Positions 8,100-16,331 of a stretch of 39,145 nucleotides of DNA are shown piece after piece (position 1 is the first letter of the stretch; each line of letters begins with the position of its first letter). Origin of the DNA: Porticoccaceae bacterium (GTDB taxonomy: Bacteria; Pseudomonadota; Gammaproteobacteria; Pseudomonadales; Porticoccaceae). The stretch lies in assembly GCA_029242085.1 (NCBI GenBank), contig JAQWUP010000019.1, forward strand, positions 1 through 39,145. Reading direction: 5' to 3'. Under the pieces are notes generated by a model, which worked only from the letters and a program-made list of their open reading frames with translations, was not told the DNA's origin and made no database searches. The position numbers and the translations under genes were made by a program.

Positions 8100-10589
8100 C
8101 TACAGACTCTTTAACACTTCTAGGGGCGGCTGCACCACCGCTTTGCGGCTGTAGCCCACACCCAGGGCACCCACTAATAGCCCACCTGCCAACGGCCCTG
8201 CGACCCACAACCAGGGATGCAGCGCAAAGGGCAGATCAAACATAAAGCGTTGCAGTATCGCCACGGCGGCCTCGGCACCAATAGCGGCCAACAGACCGGC
8301 CATTATTCCCAGCGTGCTAAATTCCACCAGCTGAATACCCAGTATTAAACGTCTGGAACTGCCCAAGGTGCGCAGTATGGCACTCTCTTGAAGGCGCTCT
8401 GACATAGATAGACTCACCGCGGCAAACATCACCAGTACGCCACAGCTCAGTATCAATAGCGTCATAACCTCAAGACCACGAGTCACCTGGGACACAATGG
8501 TACGGATGCGATCAATAATTTTATCCAGCTCTATCACCTGTACCGTGGGATACTTGCGCAGTAGGTCATTGACCAGCAATTTTTGCTGGGGCGGGATATA
8601 TAGGCTGGTCATGCTGGTGCGCGGATATTCCTCTAACAATCCCTCGGGAAACAGGAAGTAAAAATTGGGCGTCATATTGTCCCAGTTGAGCGTGCGAGTA
8701 TTGACCACCTCTGACTCAAATGTCAGACCGCCCACGCTAAAGGTAATCCGATCTCCCAGCGCCAGGCCCAGCTCTTCAGCTATTTCATCTTCCAGAGACA
8801 CGGGGGCAATGGTTGCCGAGCTGTCCACTTTGTCCCACCACTGCCCTTCGACAACCTTATTGCCCTCCGGCAATTCCGCCGTCCAGCTAAGATTGAGTTC
8901 GCGACGGAAAGACTCATGGCTATCCTTTTGGGCCTCGGTGATTGGCTGCCCATTAATAGCGGTCATTCTGCCCCGCACCATGGCGTACCAACCGGCAGTC
9001 TCAAGATTTTGTGCATTGACCAATTCGCGAACCCCATCGAGTTCATAAGGCGCCACATTGACCAAAAAGTGGTTGGGTGCATCTTCTGCCAATTGAAAAC
9101 GCCACTCATCAACTAATGAGGTGCGCACCACCACCATAATCATTAAGAGCGCGATGGCACCGGAAAAACCTACCATCTGGATCAGGCTCTGAGACCTGCG
9201 CCGCCATAGATTATTTAGCGCTAAACGCCAGATACTACCCAGGCGCTGACCATAATTTTTGCCCAGGCGCAGCATCGCCAAACCAATAATAACGGTGGCC
9301 AGTGCGGTGAGTGCAAAACCAGCCAATATTGCCAGTGACAGATACAGGCTGTTGCTATACCAAAGCAACAACCCAGCCACGGCAGCTATGCCAAAGGCAC
9401 CGCGAATAGCAGAGTTAACGGGCGCACCCTGAACATCCTGACGCAGTACCGCCAATGGCGACTGTGCCGGCAAGTGCCACAGTGCTGGCAAGGTAAAGCC
9501 ACCCAAACACAGAAGGCCAGTGGCCAGCCCGGTGATCCATGGCCTAATGCCGGCCGCGGGCAGTGCAATAGGCAGCCATTCACGGACAATTGAAATTAAT
9601 AATTCAGAAAAGCCATAGCCGACCAACAGACCCGCCAGCGAGCCGCCAACACCCAGCCATAAACTCTGTTGCAGATACAGACTGCGCACGCGACTGGCGG
9701 AGATACCCCAGCTTTTAAGCAGCGCCACTTGCTGGGTTTGACCCGCCGCAAAATGATGGCTGGCAAGGGCCAGCGCAATACCGGCCAGCACCACACCTAT
9801 GCTGCCAGCCAATAATAAAAACCGTCGTCCCCTGTCCATGGTGCTGGCGATACTGGCTTGGGCCTCATCTGGCGTAATCAGACGATCATGGATACTCAGC
9901 TGATCTTTCAGCCAAACACTGTAGTCGGCGAAAGTATCCTGGTCAGCGCCCGCGGCCATTAGATACTTGTAGGTGACACGACTGCCGGGCTGCACTATGC
10001 CTGCAGCTGCAACATCGTCCCAGTTCATCAGTACTCGCGCGCCAAAGAAGCTGTAGGAGCCACTATCGGGCTCTTCAACCATTATCTGAGTGACTTTAAG
10101 AACGGTATCGCCGAGTTCTATACTGTCGCCAAGTTCAATATTAAGCAGTGGCAGCAGTCGCGCATCAACCCAGCTTTCTCCGGGCGCTGGACCATAGTCC
10201 ACTGTTTCAATCAGCCGTTCATCCAATGTAAATGGCGTTGTTGAACGTTTAACTAAGCCGCGCAGCGGATAGTTACTTTGCACCGCTTTTATAGACGCCA
10301 GATGCATATCTGACTGGTGGTAGACCATGGAGGCAAAACTCACCATCTGCGAGGTTTCAACGCCCTGTGCCTGAGCTTCGGTTATCCATGCCTGCGGCGT
10401 TGGCTTATTACTGCGTACCACCAAATCCGCGGCTAAAAAGGCACTGGATTCTGCGGTTAGCGCGCGTTCAATACGCTCGGCCAACAATGACACCGAGGTC
10501 ACCACTGACACCGCCAGTACCAGTGACCAAACAATAAGACCCAACTGACCACCGCGCCAAGTGCGCAGCAACATTTTTAAAGCTTGCAT
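8100..10589 (-). CDS. ybbP: ABC transporter permease, FtsX/MacB family (YbbP-like)
   Basis: Inner-membrane subunit of 829 aa that pairs with the ATPase encoded just upstream. It has an N-terminal membrane helix (about 18-37), a large periplasmic domain, an FtsX-type four-helix block (about 255-390), further helices (about 395-440), a second helix near 470-488 followed by a second periplasmic domain, and a C-terminal FtsX block (about 695-825). This duplicated layout and length match YbbP (about 800 aa in E. coli). Its ATG overlaps the ATPase stop by one base (TGATG), so the two are translationally coupled. Such permeases are thought to work as mechanotransmission or lipoprotein/lipid extraction machines; the substrate is not established. 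The 3' end converges on the repeat region. Confidence 0.9.
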   Translation of the reverse strand: MQALKMLLRTWRGGQLGLIVWSLVLAVSVVTSVSLLAERIERALTAESSAFLAADLVVRSNKPTPQAWITEAQAQGVETSQMVSFASMVYHQSDMHLASIKAVQSNYPLRGLVKRSTTPFTLDERLIETVDYGPAPGESWVDARLLPLLNIELGDSIELGDTVLKVTQIMVEEPDSGSYSFFGARVLMNWDDVAAAGIVQPGSRVTYKYLMAAGADQDTFADYSVWLKDQLSIHDRLITPDEAQASIASTMDRGRRFLLLAGSIGVVLAGIALALASHHFAAGQTQQVALLKSWGISASRVRSLYLQQSLWLGVGGSLAGLLVGYGFSELLISIVREWLPIALPAAGIRPWITGLATGLLCLGGFTLPALWHLPAQSPLAVLRQDVQGAPVNSAIRGAFGIAAVAGLLLWYSNSLYLSLAILAGFALTALATVIIGLAMLRLGKNYGQRLGSIWRLALNNLWRRRSQSLIQMVGFSGAIALLMIMVVVRTSLVDEWRFQLAEDAPNHFLVNVAPYELDGVRELVNAQNLETAGWYAMVRGRMTAINGQPITEAQKDSHESFRRELNLSWTAELPEGNKVVEGQWWDKVDSSATIAPVSLEDEIAEELGLALGDRITFSVGGLTFESEVVNTRTLNWDNMTPNFYFLFPEGLLEEYPRTSMTSLYIPPQQKLLVNDLLRKYPTVQVIELDKIIDRIRTIVSQVTRGLEVMTLLILSCGVLVMFAAVSLSMSERLQESAILRTLGSSRRLILGIQLVEFSTLGIMAGLLAAIGAEAAVAILQRFMFDLPFALHPWLWVAGPLAGGLLVGALGVGYSRKAVVQPPLEVLKSL

Positions 10590-11494
10590 CAGCGTTTACT
10601 GCCCTGAGTCCTAGCCTTGGCTTTGGGAGCGGCTTTTGGTTTTGCCGCAGCCTTTGGTTTTGCTTTAGGTTTTGCTTTCGGCTTCGCCTTAGCGTTTGCC
10701 GCTACCTTTGGCTTGGCCTTGGCTTTTGGCTTGGCTTTTGATTTTGGCTTTGCTGCAGCTTTAGCCTTTGGCTTGGCCACTGCTGTTTTTTTGGCTACCG
10801 CCTTTTTAACTCCAGGCTTTTTCTTAACCGCACTTTCTTCAACCTGTCGTCCCGCTGCCAATACCAGACGCTGACCACAGCGTGCGGCAAGATTATGCTC
10901 ATGGGTTACCAGCACTAATGTGGTGCCCTCTTCCCTATTGAGATCAAATAGCAAATCGTTAATTTTCTCGCCGGTCCCTGTATCCAAATTGCCGGTCGGC
11001 TCATCGGCAAAAAGAATCGTTGGCCGACAGGCAAATGCCCTGGCCACTGCGACTCGTTGCTGTTCACCACCAGATAATTGGCGCGGATAATGAGTGGTGC
11101 GATGATCCAAACCGACACGCTGCAAATAGTGCGCAGCGGTTGTCAGCGCATCCTTATCACCCTGCAACTCTAATGGCAGCGCCACATTTTCTAGGGCGGT
11201 TAACCCCGGCAGTAGATGAAATGACTGAAAGACAAAGCCCACATGGCCCGCTCGCACAGCGGCGCGACCCTCTTCATCCATGGCGGTAATATCCTGACCA
11301 TTGAGACTCACCGACCCCTCTGTTGGCAGATCAAGACCTGCCAGAATACCCAGCAGTGTCGACTTACCTGAGCCCGAGGGCCCAACAATGGCTAAACTCT
11401 CACCCCCTGCTAGCGATAGATTGATCTTATCGAGGATACTGAGCGTACCCTCAGCGCTACTAACTTGCTTACTGATGTTACTGACTTCGATCAT
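10589..11494 (-). CDS. ybbA: ABC transporter ATP-binding protein (YbbA-like) with histone-H1-like Lys/Ala/Pro tail
   Basis: ATPase subunit of the YbbA-YbbP transporter, 301 aa. Residues 1-220 are a complete nucleotide-binding domain: Walker A GPSGSGKS (38-45), Q-loop FVFQSF, signature LSGGEQQR from 140, Walker B ILFADEP (160-166) and H-loop H198. Residues from about 222 to 301 form an extra tail built almost only of Lys, Ala and Pro in KPKAK-type repeats, absent from E. coli YbbA (228 aa). The tail resembles histone H1-like proteins such as AlgP and is strongly basic and disordered. The frame is intact and the stop couples normally to the permease start. It is divergent from tesA, the conserved E. 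coli arrangement. Confidence 0.93.
   Translation of the reverse strand: MIEVSNISKQVSSAEGTLSILDKINLSLAGGESLAIVGPSGSGKSTLLGILAGLDLPTEGSVSLNGQDITAMDEEGRAAVRAGHVGFVFQSFHLLPGLTALENVALPLELQGDKDALTTAAHYLQRVGLDHRTTHYPRQLSGGEQQRVAVARAFACRPTILFADEPTGNLDTGTGEKINDLLFDLNREEGTTLVLVTHEHNLAARCGQRLVLAAGRQVEESAVKKKPGVKKAVAKKTAVAKPKAKAAAKPKSKAKPKAKAKPKVAANAKAKPKAKPKAKPKAAAKPKAAPKAKARTQGSKR
10600..10830 (-). repeat. Low-complexity coding repeats of the YbbA tail
   Basis: Short, imperfect direct repeats of a GCTTTTGGCTTTGG type on the plus strand encode Lys-Pro-Lys-Ala motifs on the minus strand. The number of units is likely to vary between strains by slippage. The repetition also creates an open Ala/Phe/Gly frame on the opposite strand, which is not a gene. 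Confidence 0.8.
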
Positions 11495-11525
11495 TTCAAA
11501 TGTCCATTGCTAGCAAAATTGCATA

Positions 11526-11539
11526 CACTGCAGGCAGTG
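11526..11539. promoter_or_regulatory. Short inverted repeat in the tesA-ybbA divergent promoter region
   Basis: CACTGC and GCAGTG flank two bases in the 73-nt gap between the divergent starts of ybbA and tesA. The position suits a shared operator. The arms are only 6 bp, so chance is possible. Confidence 0.25.
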
Positions 11540-11567
11540 ACTAACGGCTTATTTTTAGAGATTATTT

Positions 11568-12197
11568 ATGCGACTCTTTGAAACCACTTCATTTATCCGG
11601 CGCTTATGTTGCCTGTTTATTTTACTCGGCGCCAATACTTATGGATCAACACTACTGGTTTTGGGCGATAGTCTCAGTGCGGGCTACGGCGTCAATCAAG
11701 AAAGTGGCTGGGTAGCGTTGCTCAGAGACGACTTGGGTGACGGCCATCAAATTATTAACGGCAGCATTAGCGGCGATACTACAGGGGGAGGTTTAAATCG
11801 ATTACCCCTGCTACTGGAAAAATTCAGCCCTGATTATGTGCTGTTGGAATTGGGGGGCAATGACGGCCTGCGCGGCCAGCCACTCAATCTGATGAAGCGC
11901 AATTTACTGGCAATGATTACACTGTGCCGCCAAGCCGGTGCAGAGCCCGTATTATTCGGAATGCGTCTGCCGCCCAACTATGGCCGCCGCTATTCAGATG
12001 CCTTTGCCGCGGTATACCCACAGCTTTCCGAGCAGCAAGAAGTTGTTTTAATTCCTTTTCAACTAGAAGAATTAGCCATCACTGAGGGAATGATTCAGGA
12101 GGATGGCCTGCATCCAACGGCGCTGGCGCAGCCAATTATCAAGGACGTGATAAAAGGATATTTAGAGCCTCTTATGAACGGCACATCTGATAACTAG
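11568..12197 (+). CDS. tesA: Arylesterase / lysophospholipase L1 / acyl-CoA thioesterase I, SGNH hydrolase
   Basis: Periplasmic multifunctional esterase of 209 aa that hydrolyses acyl-CoAs, lysophospholipids and aryl esters. A signal peptide covers about residues 1-26. The four SGNH blocks are complete: GDSLSAGYG with nucleophile S35, INGSISGDTTGGG (Gly), LLELGGNDGLRG (Asn) and DGLHPTA (Asp and His). It is transcribed away from ybbA-ybbP, the conserved neighbourhood in which TesA and the transporter have been proposed to act together. A 12-nt gap separates it from the convergent msrB. Confidence 0.94.
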   Translation: MRLFETTSFIRRLCCLFILLGANTYGSTLLVLGDSLSAGYGVNQESGWVALLRDDLGDGHQIINGSISGDTTGGGLNRLPLLLEKFSPDYVLLELGGNDGLRGQPLNLMKRNLLAMITLCRQAGAEPVLFGMRLPPNYGRRYSDAFAAVYPQLSEQQEVVLIPFQLEELAITEGMIQEDGLHPTALAQPIIKDVIKGYLEPLMNGTSDN

Positions 12198-12209
12198 CGC
12201 CTCTGCCAA

Positions 12210-12677
12210 CTAGGCGTTGGGCACAAATACAAGCGCCAGACCATTGTTACACCAGCGCTGGCCCGTTGGCTTGGGCCCATCATCAAAGACATGGCCCTGA
12301 TGTCCGCCACAGCGCGCGCAGTGATATTCAAGGCGCGGCCAGATTAATTTAAAATCTCGCTTGGTCTCTAGATGATTATCGATATGAGTGAAGAATGAAG
12401 GCCAACCGGTGCCGCTTTCATATTTCATCGCCGAGGTAAATAACGGCAACTCACAGCCAGCGCATTGGTACAGGCCGTCTCTATGCTCGTTATTTAGCGG
12501 GCTTGAGCCAGCGGGCTCGGTACCCTCGTCACGCAGAATATCATACTGGCCCTCGGTGAGTTGCCGCTTCCAAACACTGTCGGCTAATTCAAGCTTCTCT
12601 AGTGCCCATAGTTTAGTGCTGCTGGCCATGGCCAAAACGCCGAGACCTATTTGCTGTAACCATGTTCGTCGATTCAT
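12210..12677 (-). CDS. msrB: Peptide-methionine (R)-S-oxide reductase with Tat-like signal
   Basis: Repairs oxidised methionine (R-sulfoxide) in proteins. Of 155 aa, residues 1-26 form an export signal that starts MNRRTWLQQIG, close to the twin-arginine consensus, so the enzyme is probably periplasmic. Two zinc CxxC pairs are present (C72/C75 and C120/C123), along with the catalytic C143 in RWCNNG. The core from about 38 onward has the standard MsrB length. A Tat route would suit a protein that folds round zinc in the cytoplasm. It lies 44 nt downstream of the EamA transporter gene on the same strand, at the possible end of the recJ transcription unit. Confidence 0.93.
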   Translation of the reverse strand: MNRRTWLQQIGLGVLAMASSTKLWALEKLELADSVWKRQLTEGQYDILRDEGTEPAGSSPLNNEHRDGLYQCAGCELPLFTSAMKYESGTGWPSFFTHIDNHLETKRDFKLIWPRLEYHCARCGGHQGHVFDDGPKPTGQRWCNNGLALVFVPNA

Positions 12678-12721
12678 CTTTAATACCTTTTAAGGATTCT
12701 GCAAGTATGACCGCAAGGACC

Positions 12722-13636
12722 CTAATTAACTCCATGGGGATGCACAATAGGATCACCCGCAGATTGCTTGAGTAGCACCTTCAGTTGCGACACTAAACCG
12801 CCCGCTAGAATCAAGCCACAGCCGATTAGCTCCGGCTCAGTCAGATATTCATCCAATACCCACCAACCACAGAGCGCAGCAAAGACCGCTTCGAAACTCA
12901 AAATAATCGAGGCGTGAGAGGCAGGCGCAGTGCGCTGGCCGACCACCTGTAAACAAAAGGCGACACCAGAAGACATAACACCCACATAAAGCAAAGCGCC
13001 CCCCGCATCCAAGATACCCTTCCAGTCCCAGGTTTCAAAAATAGGCACGAGCACAAAACTTATAATTGAGGCCACCACAAACTGCACAAAGATTAGACGG
13101 AACGGCGATGTTTCATTGGCCAGCTTGCCGGTAAAAATCATATGCAAGGCAAACATTATGGAACCGAGCAAAATCAAAATATCGCCGGTAAACAGTTCGT
13201 CACTCTCCACCTGCCCCAAAAAATACAGACCAACCATTGCCATCGCCACTCCGACCCAGGTGGGCCACTGGGTCTTATTGCGGAAAAACAGACCAATTAT
13301 CGGCACAAAAACAATATAGACACCGGTTAAGAAACCGGCCCGTCCGGCCGTGGTATAAACCATGCCCCACTGCTGCAACAGCATACCGGCGGTGAGCACC
13401 AAACCGAGCAATGCAGCTTTTTTATTGATCGCATTAATGGCAAAAATTTGTCTTGGCTTTTCCATTAAATACCACAGCGGCAGAATGGCCAGCGCGCCGA
13501 TTAAAAATCGCCCGAAGGTGAAGGTAATCGGACCTATATGATCCATGCCGGTACGTTGATAGACAAAGGCCAACCCCCAGATAAAGGCAGTCAGCAACAG
13601 AATTAAATCAGCGCGAATATCAGTTTTTAAACTCAT
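12722..13636 (-). CDS. EamA/DMT-superfamily inner-membrane transporter
   Basis: Ten-helix drug/metabolite transporter of 304 aa made of two EamA repeats of five helices each; the second begins near residue 150 (ILILLGSIMFALHMIFTGKLA). The conserved family stretch around LIWGLAFVYQRTGMDHIGP is present at the N-terminus. The substrate is not predictable; relatives export amino acids or other small metabolites. It starts 20 nt after recJ ends and probably shares its transcript. Confidence 0.88.
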   Translation of the reverse strand: MSLKTDIRADLILLLTAFIWGLAFVYQRTGMDHIGPITFTFGRFLIGALAILPLWYLMEKPRQIFAINAINKKAALLGLVLTAGMLLQQWGMVYTTAGRAGFLTGVYIVFVPIIGLFFRNKTQWPTWVGVAMAMVGLYFLGQVESDELFTGDILILLGSIMFALHMIFTGKLANETSPFRLIFVQFVVASIISFVLVPIFETWDWKGILDAGGALLYVGVMSSGVAFCLQVVGQRTAPASHASIILSFEAVFAALCGWWVLDEYLTEPELIGCGLILAGGLVSQLKVLLKQSAGDPIVHPHGVN

Positions 13637-13656
13637 AGCTCTACTACTTATTATTT

Positions 13657-15396
13657 TTAATTATTATTTGCAGGCTCTAGATATTGAACCAATAGTTGCA
13701 AATTTTCACGGCCACGAAATTCATTGATATCCAAACGATAAACACAGCGCACAACACCGGCTCCGCGATTTGGCCAAGCCGCAGTATCAATGTTAAACCA
13801 GATAGCGTCTATAGCCAGTTGAGGGTGGTTTTCAGGCGCCAGTACTAGCTTTAAATGTTTTTCACCGACAATGCGCTGCTGTACAATAACAAAGTCGCCC
13901 TCAAAGCAGGGTTCGGGAAACAGCTGTCCCCAGGGGCCGCTATCACGCAATAACTCAGCAGTGTGCATACTCAGCTGGTCATTGTGCAAGCAGCCATCGG
14001 TCACCAACTTTGCCTGCAAGTCATCTTCGCTTAATGATTTAGCCACCTGCAGGGCGAAGGCCTGTTCAAACTCGGGGAGTTTATTTTCCTCAAGACTTAA
14101 ACCAGCAGCCATAGCATGGCCTCCAAATTTGGTAATCAAACCTGGATTCTGGGTTGCCACAGCGTCCAGCGCATCGCGAATATGCAGACCGGGAATCGAG
14201 CGTGACGACCCTTTTAATTCGCCGCTGTCACCGCGGGCAAAGGCCACGACCGGACGATGGTATTTTTCTTTTATGCGCGAGGCCAACAGCCCCACTACAC
14301 CCTGATGCCAGTCTGGCTGAAATAGGCATAGCGCCGATGGCAGCTCTGCCTCTGTGCTAAAACTGAGCTTCTCGACAATTGTCAGGGCCTCGCGCTGCAT
14401 ATCCTGTTCAATCAATTTACGATCCTGATTTAATTCGTCGAGCGCGCGGGCGGTATTCATCGCCTGCTCTTCATCGTCGGTCAGCAGACATTGAATGCCC
14501 AGCGAAATATCATCGAGGCGACCGGCGGCATTGAGCCGCGGGCCCAGTGCAAAACCCAGATCAGTAGCCACCAGTCGCGCAGGGTTTTTACCCGCTATGC
14601 GCAACAGCGCCTGTATGCCGGGACGGCAGCGACCTGAGCGAATTCGCAGCAGGCCCTGATAAACCAGAGCACGGTTGACCTGATCCAGAGGCACCACATC
14701 CGCAACTGTCCCGAGGGCCACCAGATCCAACCAGCTGGCCATATTGGGTTCGGCTATTTTTTGCTCGGTAAACCAATTTTGTCGTCGCAACTCGGCGCGC
14801 AGTGCACTGAGCAAATAAAACGCCACACCCACACCAGCGAGGTTTTTAGTTGGGAAGTCACAGCCGGGTTGATTGGGATTTACAATCGCCACCGCAGCGG
14901 GAAGAGACTCTCCTGGCAGATGGTGATCGGTAACAATAACCTCTATACCCAGATTATTGGCATGGGCAACGCCCTCGACACTGGAGATGCCATTGTCGAC
15001 GGTGATAATAATGTCTGGTTTTTTTTGCGCGGCGAGATCAACAATCTCTGGGGTAAGGCCATAGCCATAATCAAAGCGGTTGGGCACCAAAAAATCGACA
15101 TCGGTATAACCCATCGCCCTGAGTGCCAATACCATAAGCGCTGAGCTGGTGGCACCGTCGGCATCAAAGTCGCCGACAATCATAATCTGATGTTTCTGCG
15201 CTAGCGCCTCAACCAACCGCGTAACGGCGGCGGCAATGCCCTGCATAGAGGCGGGTTTGGGAAGACAGGAAAGTTGGCGGTCGAGCTGTTGTTGATTATT
15301 TATACCCCGCGCCTGATAGATGCGCTGCAGCAGCGGGTCGAACTGTTCGGGAAAGTCGCAGCGACTGAGGTCTGCGGACCGAGTGACAATTTGCAT
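13657..15396 (-). CDS. recJ: Single-stranded-DNA-specific exonuclease RecJ
   Basis: 5'-3' single-strand DNA exonuclease used in RecF-type recombination, mismatch repair and base excision. It is 579 aa, like the E. coli protein. The DHH phosphoesterase core shows motif I DFDADG (76-81), ITVDNGISS (131-139) and motif III DHH (157-159). The DHHA1 domain has GGHAMAAG, followed by an OB-like C-terminal region. All metal-binding Asp and His residues are present. It lies downstream of the DUF3094 gene and upstream of the EamA gene, all on the minus strand. Confidence 0.97.
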   Translation of the reverse strand: MQIVTRSADLSRCDFPEQFDPLLQRIYQARGINNQQQLDRQLSCLPKPASMQGIAAAVTRLVEALAQKHQIMIVGDFDADGATSSALMVLALRAMGYTDVDFLVPNRFDYGYGLTPEIVDLAAQKKPDIIITVDNGISSVEGVAHANNLGIEVIVTDHHLPGESLPAAVAIVNPNQPGCDFPTKNLAGVGVAFYLLSALRAELRRQNWFTEQKIAEPNMASWLDLVALGTVADVVPLDQVNRALVYQGLLRIRSGRCRPGIQALLRIAGKNPARLVATDLGFALGPRLNAAGRLDDISLGIQCLLTDDEEQAMNTARALDELNQDRKLIEQDMQREALTIVEKLSFSTEAELPSALCLFQPDWHQGVVGLLASRIKEKYHRPVVAFARGDSGELKGSSRSIPGLHIRDALDAVATQNPGLITKFGGHAMAAGLSLEENKLPEFEQAFALQVAKSLSEDDLQAKLVTDGCLHNDQLSMHTAELLRDSGPWGQLFPEPCFEGDFVIVQQRIVGEKHLKLVLAPENHPQLAIDAIWFNIDTAAWPNRGAGVVRCVYRLDINEFRGRENLQLLVQYLEPANNN

Positions 15397-15431
15397 TAGT
15401 GGGTTGCCACTTAATTTATAGAGAGTTTAGG

Positions 15432-15617
15432 CTAGAGGTAACCAGCTTGTTTGCCAATATAATAGCTGACCCAGCCCAGACCGGCGATAATTAACCAGAT
15501 ACCACCCAGCAATATAAAGCCGCGAAAGGGTTTGCGCTCAGTCGTATTAAACCCACTGTTAAGGTATTTCTCGACCCGCTCCATATCTTCTGCAGATAAC
15601 TTCTCTTCTTCACTCAT
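15432..15617 (-). CDS. DUF3094 family small membrane protein
   Basis: 61-aa protein with a charged N-terminal half (SAEDMERVEKYLNSGFN) and one transmembrane helix at about 35-53. It resembles the DUF3094 family, known mainly from pseudomonads and relatives; its function is unknown. The ATG overlaps the bioD stop by four bases (ATGA), which argues that it is translated together with bioD. It ends 35 nt before recJ. Confidence 0.78.
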   Translation of the reverse strand: MSEEEKLSAEDMERVEKYLNSGFNTTERKPFRGFILLGGIWLIIAGLGWVSYYIGKQAGYL

Positions 15618-16309
15618 GATGATCTCTCAAACTCAGCCGGTAAACTCAGATAACCGCCAACCTGCTCCGGTGTCAGATTGGTCAGTCTGGGCACAACACC
15701 CAGACAGGGCTCATTAAATAGGCGCTTTAGTGTAGCAATATTTTCATCCAATCGCGGCATATCTGCATCAATTACATTGGCGACCCAGCCTGCGATCTGC
15801 AATCCATCTCGGCGAATCGCCTCTGCCGTTAACAGGGCATGATTTAGACAACCCAAGCGCATGCCTACTACTATTGTTACGGGGCAACTCAGTTCTCGGG
15901 CCACATCGGCAAGTGTTTCACGATCATTAAGCGGCACTCGCCAGCCACCAGCGCCTTCAATTAATGCCATATCGACAGGCAGCAGAGCAACGCCGCGACA
16001 GAAACCCACCAATCGCGAGGCAGACAATGTTTTACCTGCTTCCTGTGCCGCAATATGCGGTGCAATGGCCGCCTCTAAAGCGACAGGATTAACCTGCTGA
16101 TAGGGCAACTGGTGGCTGGCTATAGCCTGTAGCTGCAGAGCATCATCATTTTGCAATCCAGCGCCGCTGTCCTCACAGCCTGCGGCCACAGGTTTAATCG
16201 CAACGGTTTTAAGACCTGTATTATTAGCCACCCACAGCAATCCCGTGGCTATAGCTGTTTTGCCCACATCGGTATCGGTACCAGAAATAAATAGCCATTT
16301 ATTGGCCAT
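15614..16309 (-). CDS. bioD: Dethiobiotin synthetase
   Basis: ATP-dependent carboxylation of 7,8-diaminopelargonate to dethiobiotin, the penultimate step of biotin synthesis. 231 aa. The P-loop GTDTDVGKT is at 10-18 and IEGAGGWRVPL carries the conserved substrate-binding GAGG. ATG 16309 is preferred to GTG 16318 because AAGG lies 8 nt before the ATG and overlaps the GTG. It follows bioHC by 22 nt and overlaps the DUF3094 gene by four bases. Confidence 0.95.
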   Translation of the reverse strand: MANKWLFISGTDTDVGKTAIATGLLWVANNTGLKTVAIKPVAAGCEDSGAGLQNDDALQLQAIASHQLPYQQVNPVALEAAIAPHIAAQEAGKTLSASRLVGFCRGVALLPVDMALIEGAGGWRVPLNDRETLADVARELSCPVTIVVGMRLGCLNHALLTAEAIRRDGLQIAGWVANVIDADMPRLDENIATLKRLFNEPCLGVVPRLTNLTPEQVGGYLSLPAEFERSS

Positions 16310-16331
16310 AGGTGTCACCTTGAATTTTATA

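Noticed and set aside
10617-10874. Plus-strand open frame rich in Ala, Phe and Gly
   Set aside because: It is the antisense reading of the repetitive Lys/Ala/Pro tail of the YbbA-like ATPase, whose frame, domain and stop-start coupling are clear.
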